Made by a program: the position numbers and the translations under genes. Under the pieces are notes generated by a model that did no database searches, had not been told where the DNA came from, and saw nothing but the letters and a program-made list of their open reading frames with translations. Positions 1 to 10,877 of a stretch of DNA of 64,000 nt are shown piece by piece. Where the stretch lies: contig JACDQD010000006.1 in NCBI GenBank assembly GCA_019843655.1, positions 558,001-622,000 on the forward strand. The letters run 5' to 3'. This DNA is from Lethocerus indicus. Its lineage: Eukaryota; Arthropoda; Insecta; Hemiptera; Belostomatidae. Positions within the stretch are counted from its first letter, which is position 1; each line of letters starts with the position of its first letter.

Positions 1-918
1 GAATAAATAAAACCTAAAGAAAGTACTTTCGGCCGGAATGTATCAAACTCGAGTAAAATGATCTGAAATTTCCTAATTGGGGAAAAAAAATTTTTTTTTT
101 ATAAATTTTTTCCAGAATCAGATAAACTGCAACCGGGACCTGTTAGCGAGTTTACGAAAAGCTAATTACAATGCCTCGTTTGATTAAACTGAACTTTTCA
201 TGACGGCCCTGTAATGGCCCTTCGGCGCGGCCCTAATTGTCCTCGGTAACGTTTTTATAATCGTTTGAGAAATTTGCGTTCGGCCGGATATTCTATTTTT
301 CCGACTTATCGGTTACGTTGATGCGAATCTTCACTGTCCAATAAATCGCTGTTATTGGCGGCGCTATCGAAGACGGCGTAAAGCCGAAATCGGGGGGGCT
401 ATCGGATCGCGGACCCGGGACGAAATGGAAAAAGGTGTCATTATTCGGCGCATCTTCAACTATTATTATCCCTGTCTTCAGTAGTCACGTAATAGCCGGG
501 AAATAACGATATGACCGTGTACGAGGCATTGTAATTAGCAGGTCCCCCCCCCCCCGTTACAGTTAATACGTCTTCGTATATTGTGTATTTGTCGATTAAT
601 GTCAATTTTCGTGCCCTTTTATACAAGTGACGGCCTCAGTAGTCGAAATTTACGGTTTGAGTCGCTACTTTTCAGTCCGCTGTCTACACGAGGCCCAAGG
701 TTAGTAACAGTGGTTCTTTTTCCTGAATAGTTAACGATATTACCTTTTCTCAATTTTCAGTACACCGAACGAAGTTTTAAGTCAGCGGCCGGCGGCCCTA
801 AACTTGTCGAGGGCTTAATTGGCCAGTGAAAGTGAAAGCTTTAAAGCACGGAGACAAACCGAGCTAAATTCGAATCTGTGTCCAATTCCCGGCGGGAATT
901 ACCCATCAGAAAATGGGA
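1..918. other. Unannotated unique-looking DNA
   Basis: I see no gene here and no long open frame on either strand. The only structure found is an imperfect inverted repeat with arms at 136-178 and 522-545. A poly(C) run follows the right arm at about 542-554. Several G/C runs and short AT tracts complete the stretch. Confidence 0.5.
136..545. repeat. Interrupted inverted repeat, 24-bp arms
   Basis: The 24 bases at 522-545 are the exact reverse complement of 136-142 joined to 162-178. The left arm is therefore the same sequence split by 19 extra bases (143-161). The loop between the arms is about 340 bp. This could be the edge of an old foldback element; no flanking duplication was recognised. 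Confidence 0.6.
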
Positions 919-1170
919 AAAACCTCATTTTTGGACCGATTTTGAACCTGAAAACCTCATTTTTGGGCCGATTTTCGCCTTAAAACCGTATTTTCGGGCC
1001 TGACAGCGCATTTTCGGGCCGTTTTTGCGACTTAAAACCATATTTTTGGGGCCGATTTTGGGCCTTAAATCCGGATTTTCTGGACGATTTTGCGCCTTGA
1101 AAACCATATTTTTGGGCCTAAAGGGCGCATTTCTGAGCCGATTTTCGGCCTAAAAACCGCATTTTTTGTT
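919..1170. repeat. Degenerate 31-52 bp satellite, block 1
   Basis: About six to seven diverged units follow the pattern TTTTTGGGCCGATTTT, then CGCCTTAAAACC. Most units are 31-33 bp; two are about 52 bp and carry an additional GGGCC..GCATTT segment. The same family appears in reverse orientation at 62357-62775 and in this orientation at 63795-64000. A 60-residue minus-strand frame across it is a by-product of the period. Confidence 0.75.
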
Positions 1171-1393
1171 CAATACAGGGGAAACTGTTTAAAAGCGGTC
1201 TTCGCGAAAGACCAGGATTTATACTGAAATATTGTTAAGTTGAAATTTTTTCATGTAAAGCAGGTTGCGGTAACTTGGTCCATTTTTGGTCCGGTTTTGG
1301 GTACGTATCGAAGTTCGTCCCGGTACTCTAATTCGAACCGTTTCATCAGCATCAATCTAACGGTGGCTGTGGCCGGGTGGAAGAGCCGGCCGG

Positions 1394-1442
1394 AGCTAGA
1401 GCTATAGCTGGGAGCTGTAGCTGTAGCTGGAGCTAGAGCTAG
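1394..1442. repeat. Short GAGCTA/GTAGCT hexanucleotide tract
   Basis: About eight imperfect repeats of GAGCTA and TGTAGCT occur in a row. The tract is rich in AGCT palindromes. No other function is visible. Confidence 0.7.
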
Positions 1443-2007
1443 GGGTGGTTTTGGCGGAGGTGGTTCGGGGGGGTGGATCCCCCGGCCACGGCTATAATTA
1501 CGTCGCCCGCGTTCAAACCGGGTCCAACCTAAATCTCAAAGCCGCTTTAATTACACGGGCGTTCTCTCTTCTCTACCTAACGCCCCCCCCCTCCCACCAC
1601 GCACACACGCACCCCCCACGCCGCTTTAAATTCTCCCTGGGGGGTGGGGGGGGGGGCGACCCGGGGCCGGGAGGTCATAAATTACCGGTTACAGTCACGC
1701 TCCTCCTGCTGGTGCAATTCCCGTGACCCCCCCCCCCAACAAAGATCCTGAAGGAACGTCCGATCGGGACATGGGAAAGACCGGAAGGGGGGGGGGGTCG
1801 CTACAGAGGGAAAATATCTGGAAAAACGGTAGATTTCGTTTCGGGCCTCTTAAAAGTTTTCGGCTTTCTTGTTTGAGCTTATTTGCATTCGGCGAAAGTC
1901 CACCAGATAGTCATACTAAGTAGTCATACTAGGTACTCTTAGTAGGCAGTCGTACGATAGGATAATGATGAATATTGGTTGAAACATGATTTTGGCAAGT
2001 TTAAAAG
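1443..2007. other. G/C-run-rich stretch without a gene
   Basis: The stretch contains several poly(G) and poly(C) tracts (about 1577-1590, 1638-1655, 1727-1738, 1786-1797). Short open frames here are glycine/proline-rich because of these runs, and I do not regard them as genes. Confidence 0.5.
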
Positions 2008-2611
2008 GTTTCGCGGCCGCTCGCCATCTTCAGTAGCGGTGTTGGTCACTGTCGGCACTTTGTTGATGTTTTTCGGGCATCCTCACTGCACTGTCACTGT
2101 GTCACTTGTACTGTACAAGTGACAGTACAAGAGACAGTACACGTGACGGTACAAGCGACAGTACAAGCGACAGTACAAGCGACAGTACAAGCGACAGTAC
2201 AAGCGACAGTACAAGTACAAGACAAAGACAGTACAAGCGACAGTACAAGCGACAGTACAAGCGACAGTACAAGCGACAGTACAAGCGACAGTACAAGCGA
2301 CAGTACAAGCGACAGTACAAGCGACAGTACAAGCGACAGTACAAGCGACAGTACAAGTGACAGTACAAGCGACAGTACAAGCGACAGTACAAGCGACAGT
2401 ACAAGCGACAGTACAAGCGACAGTACAAGCGACAGTACAAGCGACAGTACAAGCGACAGTACAAGCGACAGTACAAGCGACAGTACAAGCGACAGTGACA
2501 GTGCAGTGAGGATGCCCGAAAAACATCCAAAGTGCCAACAGCGCTACTGAAGATGGCGAGCAGCCGAAACCGGTCTACCAAACTGGCGACAGGAGACAGA
2601 AACACCGCAAA
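2008..2611. mobile_element. Family A inverted-repeat element with expanded loop
   Basis: The left shoulder (2008-2100) reads GGTTTCGCGGCCGCTCGCC, CATCTTCAGTAGC, then the GTCGGCAC and CATCCTCACTGCACTG segments. The right shoulder (about 2495-2611) is its reverse complement and ends in GGAGACAGAAACACCGC. The central loop, normally one or two copies of CACTGTCACTTGTACTG, has expanded into the 12-bp array at 2114-2498. The outer terminal parts (CCTGTTTTGTGG and complement) are missing. Family A has no coding capacity and would need a transposase in trans, which was not identified. Confidence 0.8.
2114..2498. repeat. 12-bp minisatellite ACAGTACAAGCG
   Basis: About 32 near-identical units of ACAGTACAAGCG occur, with irregular units near 2211-2232. 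The first units read ACAGTACAAGTG, identical to the loop of ordinary family A copies. Because the unit is 12 bp and lacks stops, several frames on both strands stay open (for example 2083-2538 minus, 2119-2550 plus). These frames are not supported as genes. Confidence 0.95.
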
Positions 2612-3564
2612 CAATACAATAAAATTATTGTTCAAAGTACATAAACGCATGGAAACGTCGAAAACAACGATTAGCATAAATACGTCGACCCGAAAAACGA
2701 TTTTATTTTGTACGCCGCCTTTTTCAAAAACTGTGTTCCACAAAGTAATACTGAGGATTTCAGCTAAATATCATTCTTGAGGTCCGAAAATTTCTGACTC
2801 TGAGTTGGAAATACCTGGAGTAAATTTGTAATTTGGTTGGTTTTAAGTTGAACGTCGAAATTCGACGGCGCCAAAGTCGCATTTCGGTGTGCGGAGGGCG
2901 GGGGGCGTAAACAATTAAAGTTGGAAAATAATGTGACAACGGTCCGGACGCGGTACAATCGATATTGCAACCGGCAACCCCTTTTAGCGCTGATAAAATA
3001 TTTCTCCCGCGTTGCACCGACGACGTCGGGCGTCACGGTTGGCGATGCATGATTAAAACGGGAATCGGTCGGGAATTGGCGAAAGGGTAAAGGGCGGTAG
3101 GGGGTTGATAGTGAGGGGTTGACGCCTATAGCGGTGGCCGTCGGGGGTGAGTTTAAAGTGAATGCAAACAGAAAGTCTACTGGCTTGTAGCCCGACCGTT
3201 CTGCTACTTCCCTCATTGTGGAGACGTCCCAAAGGGCCCAAAGGCCTAAAAGGTTTCCTCAGCACACTGCATCCGATTCCGGGATTTATATTCGGTTAGC
3301 CCGTTATAGAGGAGGAATCGTTTACGGGACATCGGTCTGGATGCCCTATAAAAGCAGGGGAATAGGGGTAGGAAAAACCCGGCGTATTCGGAATACACCC
3401 TGAATGTCATCAGAATATAGTCGATTAATAGAAATTTCACTTTATCATCTAGGATTTTGCCGCGGTGGGCCCTGGAGGACGTAACCGGCAATAGTTCCGA
3501 AACGTCGGAAGCGAAAATTGGGAATTCCATGATATTTTCTTCGCGGACTTTCTAAAAGTTTCTG
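2612..3564. other. No recognised feature
   Basis: Overlapping short open frames on the minus strand (2760-3265) have no recognisable domain. A GAAACGTCGG motif like that of repeat B occurs near 3499. Nothing else can be supported. Confidence 0.4.
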
Positions 3565-3736
3565 TTGGATCGGCAACTAAATAATTGCGGATTTTTCTCA
3601 TTATTGAGGGTGTGCAGATTTTCTGCCTATTTCAGAATACACTACAAGATTTGAAGATGTAAATATGCGTAAAAATACAATTTACGTTGCCGTCTTCGTG
3701 CAGCGACGAAACCCTCAATGACTTATTTGACGACTC
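3565..3736. mobile_element. Mariner-like MITE, family M1 (degenerate)
   Basis: The left end reads TTGGATCGGCAACTAAATA then ATTGCGGATTTTTC. The right end has CAATGACTTATTTGACGACT, a decayed reverse complement. The interior TATGCGTAAAAATACAATTT matches the other M1 copies at 52653 and 59485. There is no transposase code. Confidence 0.7.
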
Positions 3737-4478
3737 GATGAATGAGGTTTTATAATAAAAAAAAAAAAAAATAAGGGTGATAATATATTTGAATATTTTT
3801 TTTTGTCTATGTTTAGCTGGAAAATGTATTAACGCAGCTGTAAAAAGGCATATCGCATATTCATGCTATATTATAAGGGAACCAACCCCACAAAATTCAA
3901 TTGAAATTGTAGCTTAAATAAAGAAAAGTCTATTACACTGAATGATTACACGTTATTAGTATTAAGTCAGATTTTTACCCTCTTTCGGCTTTATATTTGG
4001 AACGCGAAATGATATTTTTCCTTTTTTTCAATTCAACCGCCCCCAACCCCACAATCCCCACAATCATTTATGATTTATATTTGGACCGGACAGAAGAGTT
4101 TTCTTCTTTCGTTTCCCCTCTTTCTTTTTTTACTTATTTACTTTTTATCTTCCTTCATTTTTCTATAACAAGAAGAGCGGGGGGAAGGGGGGCCCCCCCC
4201 CATTAAAAGGAGATCCGCCATAGTTCCAACCCCCCTTATATAGGACCAACGTTCCTATTCCAACCCTTATTATTAAGGAAATAAAATATTCCACTCATTA
4301 ATTGTACAGCGCAGACGGTTGTTTATGACTTAATTTCTCCTTAAAAAAAAAAAAAAAAAAAATGTGGCCGAGAAAGACCAGTCATGAATATACAGAATAG
4401 TGTGGAAAATATTTCCCCCTAAAATATATACAATTATTCCGGACACGAGTCAATAATGAGCATCAACGAATCCCTAAT
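3737..4478. other. AT-rich stretch without a gene
   Basis: The stretch contains poly(A)/poly(T) tracts (about 3757-3770, 4345-4362) and C-runs near 4193-4201. A small plus-strand frame at 3997-4206 is T-rich, hydrophobic and unrecognised. Confidence 0.4.
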
Positions 4479-4609
4479 CCAAAGTGCCAAAAAAAGTGAC
4501 TGGCGCAGCGCTACTGAAGATGGCGTGCGGCCGAAACCCGGTCTGGCGAAAGACCAAACCGATCGGGTTATACCAACCCTTCGGAGACCACAAAACAGGT
4601 GAGTTAGAC
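4479..4609 (+). mobile_element. Family A right half
   Basis: The sequence runs from the internal AAAGTGCC..AGTGACTG segment through GCTACTGAAGATGGCGTGC, GCCGAAACCCGGTCTGGCG and AAAGACC to the terminus CCACAAAACAGGTGAGTTAG. No left half is present. The usual GAGAGGAGACAGAAACAC segment is deleted. Confidence 0.8.
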
Positions 4610-4830
4610 TATTCGATTATTATCGCCACTATGCGATTTATTGAATGAAAGACACTGGAGTTTCAATTGAATATTTCACTTATTTGGAATTATTTCTATA
4701 ATTCCTATAAAAAAAAAAATAAATAAAAAAAATTTACTGTAGTAGAGGGGACGCGGTGCCGACAAAACCGATTTCAACCCTCGAAACGCGTTCACGGGGG
4801 ATCGAATTGATTTCGGTCGGGGGTTGAATT

Positions 4831-4850
4831 TAGCCCCAATGACGGGGCTA
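4831..4850. other. Perfect 7-bp hairpin
   Basis: TAGCCCC and GGGGCTA flank a six-base loop, AATGAC. It is followed by AAAAATTAG rather than a T-run, so it has no terminator shape. The function is unknown. Confidence 0.5.
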
Positions 4851-5030
4851 AAAATTAGTTACATTACGGGGCGTTTTTTTTTTTTTTTGGTATCCCAGTC
4901 GTCCCGGCCTGTTTAATCCCTAAATTAAATTCAAATCCCGCATTAGGGTCGGGAACCCGCTTGTAATTTGAGTGTACTACAGGGTATGTGTGGCTTATCC
5001 CCAGGATTAGTGTGCCTTTGCCAAACGAAA

Positions 5031-5090
5031 CTCCCTCCATCCCTCCCTCCCTCCATCCCTCCATCCCTCCATCCCTCCATCTCTCTCGCC
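5031..5090. repeat. CCATCCCT microsatellite
   Basis: CCATCCCT/CCTC repeats run over about 55 bp and pass into CTCTCTCG. The purine-rich complement yields spurious GGMEG-type open frames on the minus strand. Confidence 0.85.
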
Positions 5091-5398
5091 CAGTGCAGGG
5101 GTCGGACAAACAATTTTCGCAATAAACCGATGAAAAAAAAAAAACAAAAACAGAAAAAACCGACAATTGTGTACCGAAACTTCAAAGAGTCGCCCCCGAA
5201 CACACAGAATGAATTATTTACGCGCTTAAATTTCAACTCGTTTTGACAAATACGCAGACCTTTCGGCCTCAATATTGTCGGAATGTTTCGAAAATTTAAA
5301 TTTCCCGAGTGTCGTAACCGATGACGTCATTTCTCTACGTTACTCTATTGAATAATTAAAATACACGTGTATAATGAAAATATTATTTTCATTTTCAG

Positions 5399-5481
5399 TT
5401 TCGTCGATATTTCGTGCCCCGTCTGAAAAGCTGACAACTCCACGAGAGGGCCACGGAATGAAAGAATTTCGACGAAATTAA
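5399..5481 (+). other. Possible small terminal exon (weak)
   Basis: A good splice-acceptor context, TTATTTTCATTTTCAG, ends at 5398. It is followed by a 27-codon open frame to TAA at 5479-5481, and an AATAAA polyadenylation hexamer lies 10 bases further on (5491). The peptide is basic and unrecognised, and no upstream exon was identified. Chance occurrence is quite possible in AT-rich DNA. Confidence 0.15.
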
Positions 5482-5589
5482 CCGAACATAAATAAAATAT
5501 AAATTACGCAATATAGTTCGAAATAACGCAAATACTGTCTAGGGAAAAATAACTAGTATAAAATGGAGGCAATAGCAATAGTGAAAAGC

Positions 5590-5812
5590 GGAGGGGTTTG
5601 TGGTGTTTCTGTTTGCCCCTCGCTGCGGTTCGGTCTTCCGCTAGACCGGTTTCGCGGCCGCTCGCCGTCTTCAGTAGTCAGTTTTCGGCACTTTGACAAG
5701 TGGGGGGATGCCCGAAAGACGTCCGAAGCGCCGCCGACAGTGACCGACACGGCGCTACTGAAGACGGCGGCGAGCGGCCGCGAAAAAAGCGAGGGGAGAC
5801 GGAAAGCCGCGG
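5590..5812. mobile_element. Family A element, compact
   Basis: The left half begins GTTTGTGGTGTTTCTG and contains CGGTCTTCCGCTAGACCGG and CCGTCTTCAGTAG. The loop is short, with CGAAAGACGTCCGAAGCGCC. The right half CGCTACTGAAGACGGC to GGGGAGACGGAAAG follows. The CGGTCT stem-loop of the right half is deleted. Confidence 0.75.
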
Positions 5813-5819
5813 AACCGGA

Positions 5820-5900
5820 AACTGTTTCGAAACGTCGGAAGCTGGCCCAAAGAGGAAGGGGGGTAGAAACCCCCTTCACGTGGAGCCGGCTCCAGGGCGT
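5820..5900 (+). repeat. Diverged repeat B fragment
   Basis: The order TTCGAAACGTCGGAAG, GTAGAAACCCCCTTCACGTG, GAGCCGGCTCC parallels the repeat B copy at 37729-37775 (TTTTCGAAACGTCGG, GCGAAAACCCTTCAAATTGG, AGCCC). It lies directly downstream of a family A copy, as do the other repeat B copies. Confidence 0.4.
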
Positions 5901-7570
5901 AAAATCCGTGATTTTACCGGAATCCAGTCAGCCAACATCGCCCCTATCCAGAGATTCCAGTCGAAAGTCCTTCGTACCATCCTTAATGCTCCCCCCCCGA
6001 TCCCGGTTCGTTTCTAACCGCACAATCCGCCAAGAAATCCCGAAAATCCCGGTTCCCGAAATTCCACTCCCGCCAATAAATCTGGACAATCGTCCGGACA
6101 AATTCGTGATATATTTTCTGACGCCGGCACCACCTTGTCTTCCCGGGGCCGCGGTGTTAAAAGGTTGACCTTAAAGTCTATTTATCGCCCCCCGGGGATG
6201 AGAACAATGACTCCACCCTCCTTGTCCACACTCCGTTTTAAATATAGTAGTCGTGCGGGGGTAGTTGTTGGCGGGGGCGGGGGTTGTTAATGTCACACGG
6301 CTCAAGACTGGCATTTCACTCGGACGGGATTTCGGGACGCTCGACCTTTTCTCGCCCCGGGGGTGGAAAAACACAACACCGAAATCATTCGATGTACCTC
6401 AGATTTTCGGTGCTACTGAAGAACGCGGCGGGAAAAAAAAAAATCCGTCAGGTTAATTTCCATTATAAATTCCGGAGTTTTTACATCCGGATCGAAATCC
6501 GATTGTACTTGTGTAAAGTGGCGACGACTTCATTTCGGCTAATGTCCGGTATAATTTAAGAGACTCGGGGGGACCTCTAAGTTTTCTAATAAGAAAACCC
6601 GAGAAACAAGTTGCCGGGGAGGGGTGGAACTTTGAACTTTCCATGCAAATGGGCTAATTTTTATTTGCTTAATTCGAACCGCCGTCGGATTTAAACTCGG
6701 CTCGCAAAGTCTGTTACAACTTCGTCAGGAATAAATATTAATGAAATTTGCATAATATACCCCACCCCACCCCCACCCTCCTCCACAACCCCACGAACCC
6801 CGCTCTCACCCCTAAATAAGGGGATTTGAAAAGGGGGTGGGGAGAGAGGACGTGAAAAAATTTTCTACGTAGACGTTTTATTCATACTGCTGAGCGGACC
6901 TGTTGTTCCTTCGATCGATAAGACTTAAACGTAAAAATTTGTACTCTTAAGGCCATCAAGTAACAAATTGACAATATACAAAACGATACTTGAACCGATT
7001 ATGGGGTTCGATAATAAAATCGATTGATAAAGTCGAAAAGCGGTAGAATCTCCATAGAAATTATTATATCTCAATATTATTATCAGACGCCTGAAAATGA
7101 AGTGGCCACGCGACCTAAATGATTAAATAAAATGTTAATAATAATAAATAAATTAAAAATATAATAAATAAATAATAAAAAAAGGGGAAACTAATGGGTT
7201 TCTCCTCTAATTGTAGACTATTGTAGCTAGTGATTTCATCAATATTGATTATTGTATAATTTTACAGTTGTAACAATAAAAGAGACAATAAAAAATAAAT
7301 ATTATTATCCTTGAATTCATTCTCAGATTCCGAAATTTACAACTACCCGTTTCGTACTGCTAATAGACATAATTTAATTCTTGGCAGAATTTAATATTCT
7401 GCTTGACCGTTTTATGTAAGTAGACTTCCTTGTACAGATTGAATATTTAAAAGTGTCTCTGAAACCCTAATTTGAACCCATTTTCAAAATTTCCTCCCTT
7501 AACCGAACCTGCCCTACGATTAGATCCGTTTTTTCTTTTTTTAAATCCGACTGATCGACTGTCTCTTAAT
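5901..7570. other. No gene; AT-rich tail
   Basis: An open frame at 5563-6168 spans family A and repeat B sequence and is not convincing. A small CTACTGAAGAACGCGGCGGG match to family A sits at about 6413-6433. From 6880 to 7560 the sequence is AT-rich with (TAA)n-like tracts (about 7135-7190). Confidence 0.4.
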
Positions 7571-7848
7571 AATAGGTATTCAGTTTAATATACCTGTTTT
7601 GTGGTCTGCGAGGGGGTTGGAATAACGTGGGTTCGTGGTCTTTCGCTTGACCGGGGGGTTTCGGCCGCTCGCCGCCGTCTTCAGTAGCGGTGTCAGTCAC
7701 TGTCGCCGCTTTGGACGTTTTCCGGTGGCTGTGGCTGTGGCTGACGCCGCTACTGAAGACGGCGAGCGGCCGAAATCCCGGTCTAGCTAAAGACCGAACC
7801 AGCGAGAGGAGACAGAAAGACCACGAAACTGAAATAGGTATTCAGTTT
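7571..7848. mobile_element. Family A full element with 16-bp flanking direct repeats
   Basis: The left terminus TTTAATATACCTGTTTTGTGG and GAGGGGGTTGGAATA are followed by the left shoulder (7640-7700). A short G/T-rich loop (GTGGCTGTGGCTG) lies in the centre. The right half is CGCTACTGAAGACGGCGAGC to GAGAGGAGACAGAAAG. AATAGGTATTCAGTTT occurs at both 7571-7586 and 7833-7848. The repeat could be a target-site duplication or a recombination scar. Confidence 0.8.
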
Positions 7849-8138
7849 TTATTACCTCGCGGCTTAGAAATAAATTTCAGCTCCCCCCCCGATTAACCGG
7901 GGGTGGGTTTGTAACTATATGGGATGTTGCATCCGGCTTAGCGGATTTGTCGGGCCGAATGTTGAATCATTCAATTGGACCGATTCTAATCCAATTATTC
8001 GAATAGTCAATAGGCGGGGGATGTTCACCCCCGGCGCGTAACGGGGCGCGTACACAATTACGTAAAATACAACCCCCGTCGTACTTGGGGCGATGGTAAA
8101 TTTTCCCCAGGCATGAGCCAGCATTTTGAAAAATTTAA

Positions 8139-8308
8139 TATTAGGGGTACCCAAAATTAATCGCCGTTTTGACTTTGGAATTAATTTTATTTTAATTTTA
8201 TTAAAAAGAAACTTTAATTATTAATCTACCATAAATTCACACTGTATTATCGACATTTTCCGGCCACTTTTCCGGCAAATTTTCGATTACTTTTGGATAC
8301 ACCTAATA
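8139..8308. mobile_element. Mariner-like MITE, family M3
   Basis: The element begins TATTAGGGGTACCCAAAATT with AATCG. It ends CGATTACTTTTGGATACACC with TAATA, giving terminal inverted repeats and TA at both ends. The interior (GACTTTGGAATT, AAAAGAAACTTTAATTATT) matches the other M3 copies. Confidence 0.85.
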
Positions 8309-9812
8309 TTAAATATTATTTCGAACGGATGGAAGCCCCAAGACGTCTCGTTGTACTGGAAAAATAATTTTTGATTTTTAAAAAAAAAACCGCGGAAGGA
8401 CTGTGGATTTTTCCCGCAGTGCCCGATCGATATAACCGATATCAGATCTGATGTATCAAAATTCGTGAATTTGCGGCTTCCCGATATATAAATTTTTCCG
8501 TTCGAAACTACCCCATCGCTCAGACGGATTTCCTCCGGGAATCGCCTTCCAGAAGATGCCGATTTATGAGGAAACGGCCGCCTCATTTCCTCACCGTCCA
8601 ATAAGGGTAATATCCCACAGATGATGGAGGGTTGGATTCTCCGACGAAGTCGTCACATCAATGGATATAATTATAAAAATTGTATCGAATAATACGTTCC
8701 CGGATTTCCCGGAATTATTTCGTCGACGGAACTGTTCTGAGATTTGCCACATTCAGAGGGGGTTGCTCAGAGAGGAACCCTTAGATTAATAGAGATGCGG
8801 GGGTTCGACGACGTTCATAGATCGTCACCCCCGCCTCGGGTGTAGGAGGGGTTGATATTGCGGCGTTAGGCCGAGGGGGATGATGTAGGGTTTCCCATTT
8901 CCCGCCCTAATCCCCCCCCCCCCACACGAACGTCCTCAGAATCCCGGAACCGCCCCCGGCCCTCCCATTCCAGAGGTAAGGGAGGAAACGTTTACTTATT
9001 TGCATAGCTGGCGGGCCACCAACCGAATCGGTCTCTACAACCCCCGAACGCGCGCCACCCCGGCATTAACCGAATACCGACCCTTGGAGAAATATATAAT
9101 TTGATATGAGCGCATACCGGACACCGCACACCGTACAGTAAAACTATGTCCGGGTAGTAAAATTTATCGCCAAGCTGTTTTCAACCCCCTAAATTTTTAA
9201 TCCCCCATTCATATAGTGTCTCTTAAATAATATGTTCTACTGAGGTTGAGATCTTCGGAATGTGTGTAGATTTATCGAATCTATCGGTGGACTCCTTTCA
9301 CTGGGCGCTATCGATCGTGACAGCAGGGGATAGAGGGATGATTGGGGGTGGAGGGATGGAAAAATCCCCTTCTTCGACGCCGTCGAATCTGAATTTAATT
9401 TTCATACTATTAGAATAGCAAGTCGTCAATCCTGGCGGGGGTGGGACGTGCCAGAAGATTGAAATTAGTTTTCGCACCAACCCCCCCGAGCCGCCCCTCT
9501 CTTCTCGCAGAGATGATTTTCCCAGTTTTCATTAAAACTCAACCCCCCTCCCCCTACAAACATCCCTCGAAAGTGGGGAATTTCCCGAGGCAACAGTTGA
9601 CGGTAGTCGCACTGACCACGATCATCAAAACTTCAGGCTTACCAAAACCTACCCTTACTAATTACGATACCGCCCCTTAGATCAAATTCAACCCCCCCAT
9701 TTTCCCAGCCCCTTCGCATGTCCCGAACCTCGGGGTTCGAATCCGCCCCCGTTCCGTGGACGTCGGTTTCTGAAAGTGGGGATCGGTTGAATAAATAAGC
9801 GTAGATACTTTT
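8309..9812. other. No recognised gene
   Basis: The stretch includes C-runs (8911-8925, 9480-9487) and a solitary pol III B-box-like motif at 9734-9744. Short open frames (8287-8601 minus, 9441-9680 plus) show no domain. Confidence 0.4.
9734..9744 (+). promoter_or_regulatory. Isolated B-box-like motif
   Basis: GGTTCGAATCC matches the tRNA T-loop/B-box consensus, but neither a cloverleaf nor an A-box is evident at the right distance. It may be a decayed tRNA-derived SINE head or a chance match. Confidence 0.25.
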
Positions 9813-10074
9813 GCGTCTTCAGTAGCGGTGTGTTAATCGCTTTTGGCACTTCGGGGAGGGGATGTTTTCGGGCATCCTCAGTACAGGTGACAGTGACACG
9901 GTGCGATGAGGATGCCCCCCGAAAGCATCCTAAGTGACTGACACAGCGCTACTGAAGATGGCGAGCGGCCGACAAACCGGTCTCTAGCGAAAGAACGAAC
10001 CGGCGAGAGGAGAGAGAAATACGCGAAATCTACCGTATTCCAACCCCTCGGAGACCACAAAACAGGTATTCTAA
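9813..10074. mobile_element. Family A element, left end truncated
   Basis: It starts within the left shoulder (GCGTCTTCAGTAGCGGTG) and crosses a loop with GTACAGGTGACAGTGACACG. It then has a full right half with CTACTGAAGATGGCGAGCGG, GCCGACAAACCGGTCTC and GAGAGGAGAGAGAAATAC. The terminus is CCACAAAACAGGTATTCTAA. Confidence 0.85.
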
Positions 10075-10737
10075 ACTAATAAATACGTGTACATTTCCGC
10101 GATAGCAGTCACAGAGGCCATTGAAAAATCATCATTATTTTTTATGATACACTTATAATAATTTAATTAATTATTTTACTCGTTTATTCAAATTCAATTT
10201 CAATCTTGTTGGACGAATCCGACCCTTGTAAAAACGCGAGTACAAGGTTCGAAACGTCGTTTCCGTTGTCCGGCTTTAGTTTCTCCAGGAATTCCCGGTT
10301 TTTCAGAAAAAGGGGAAAAGTGGGAAACTGGGAAAAAGGGGGAATCGCCAATTGAATTGTCCGAGTGCGGTGTTTTAGAGACGCGCTGTGGGGACGAAAT
10401 TCGGCGTCAAAGTAACGTCGTCAAAGGGGGTCGACTGCGGGGGTGGAATCCTCCCCCGGACTAATAGTGTAGGAGAAGTTAAAAAAAAAGAAAAAAAAAA
10501 GAAAGAAAGAAAGAAAGAGAAAAGAAAAAGAAGTGAAAACAAGCGAGGGAAAGAAGTGTTAGTGCCACTGCGAGTTCAGAGTGGAACAGCCACTTGAGCG
10601 ACTATGTGTTAGTCACGTGACTTCTCAACACTAACCACCCCTTCCAATTATAATACGCCGACTATTTCCACACAGAATATGACTCATTTAAGGGACAAAT
10701 TTAAGGGCGGGTAAAAATATTTTTTTTTTTTTTTACA
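10075..10737. other. No gene; poly(A/GAAA) tract inside
   Basis: GAAACGTCG occurs at about 10250. A (GAAA)n/poly(A) tract lies at 10480-10535 and a poly(T) at about 10721-10734. The small lysine-rich open frame at 10388-10597 is produced by the tract. Confidence 0.4.
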
Positions 10738-10819
10738 GTAGGTTTCACCTTTTGCCAGACCGGTTTCGGCCGCTCGCCATCTTCAGTAGCGGTGTCAGTC
10801 ACTTTTTGTTCGTTGTGGG

Positions 10820-10877
<58 letters not shown>

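Noticed and set aside
2106..2498. CRISPR-like regular array
   Set aside because: The units are contiguous 12-mers with no unique spacers, and no cas-like gene is present.
5563..6168. 201-codon frame on the plus strand
   Set aside because: It reads through a family A copy and a repeat B fragment and has low-complexity composition without a domain.
9734..9744. tRNA gene at the B-box-like word
   Set aside because: No A-box or cloverleaf at the right distance; recorded only as a motif.
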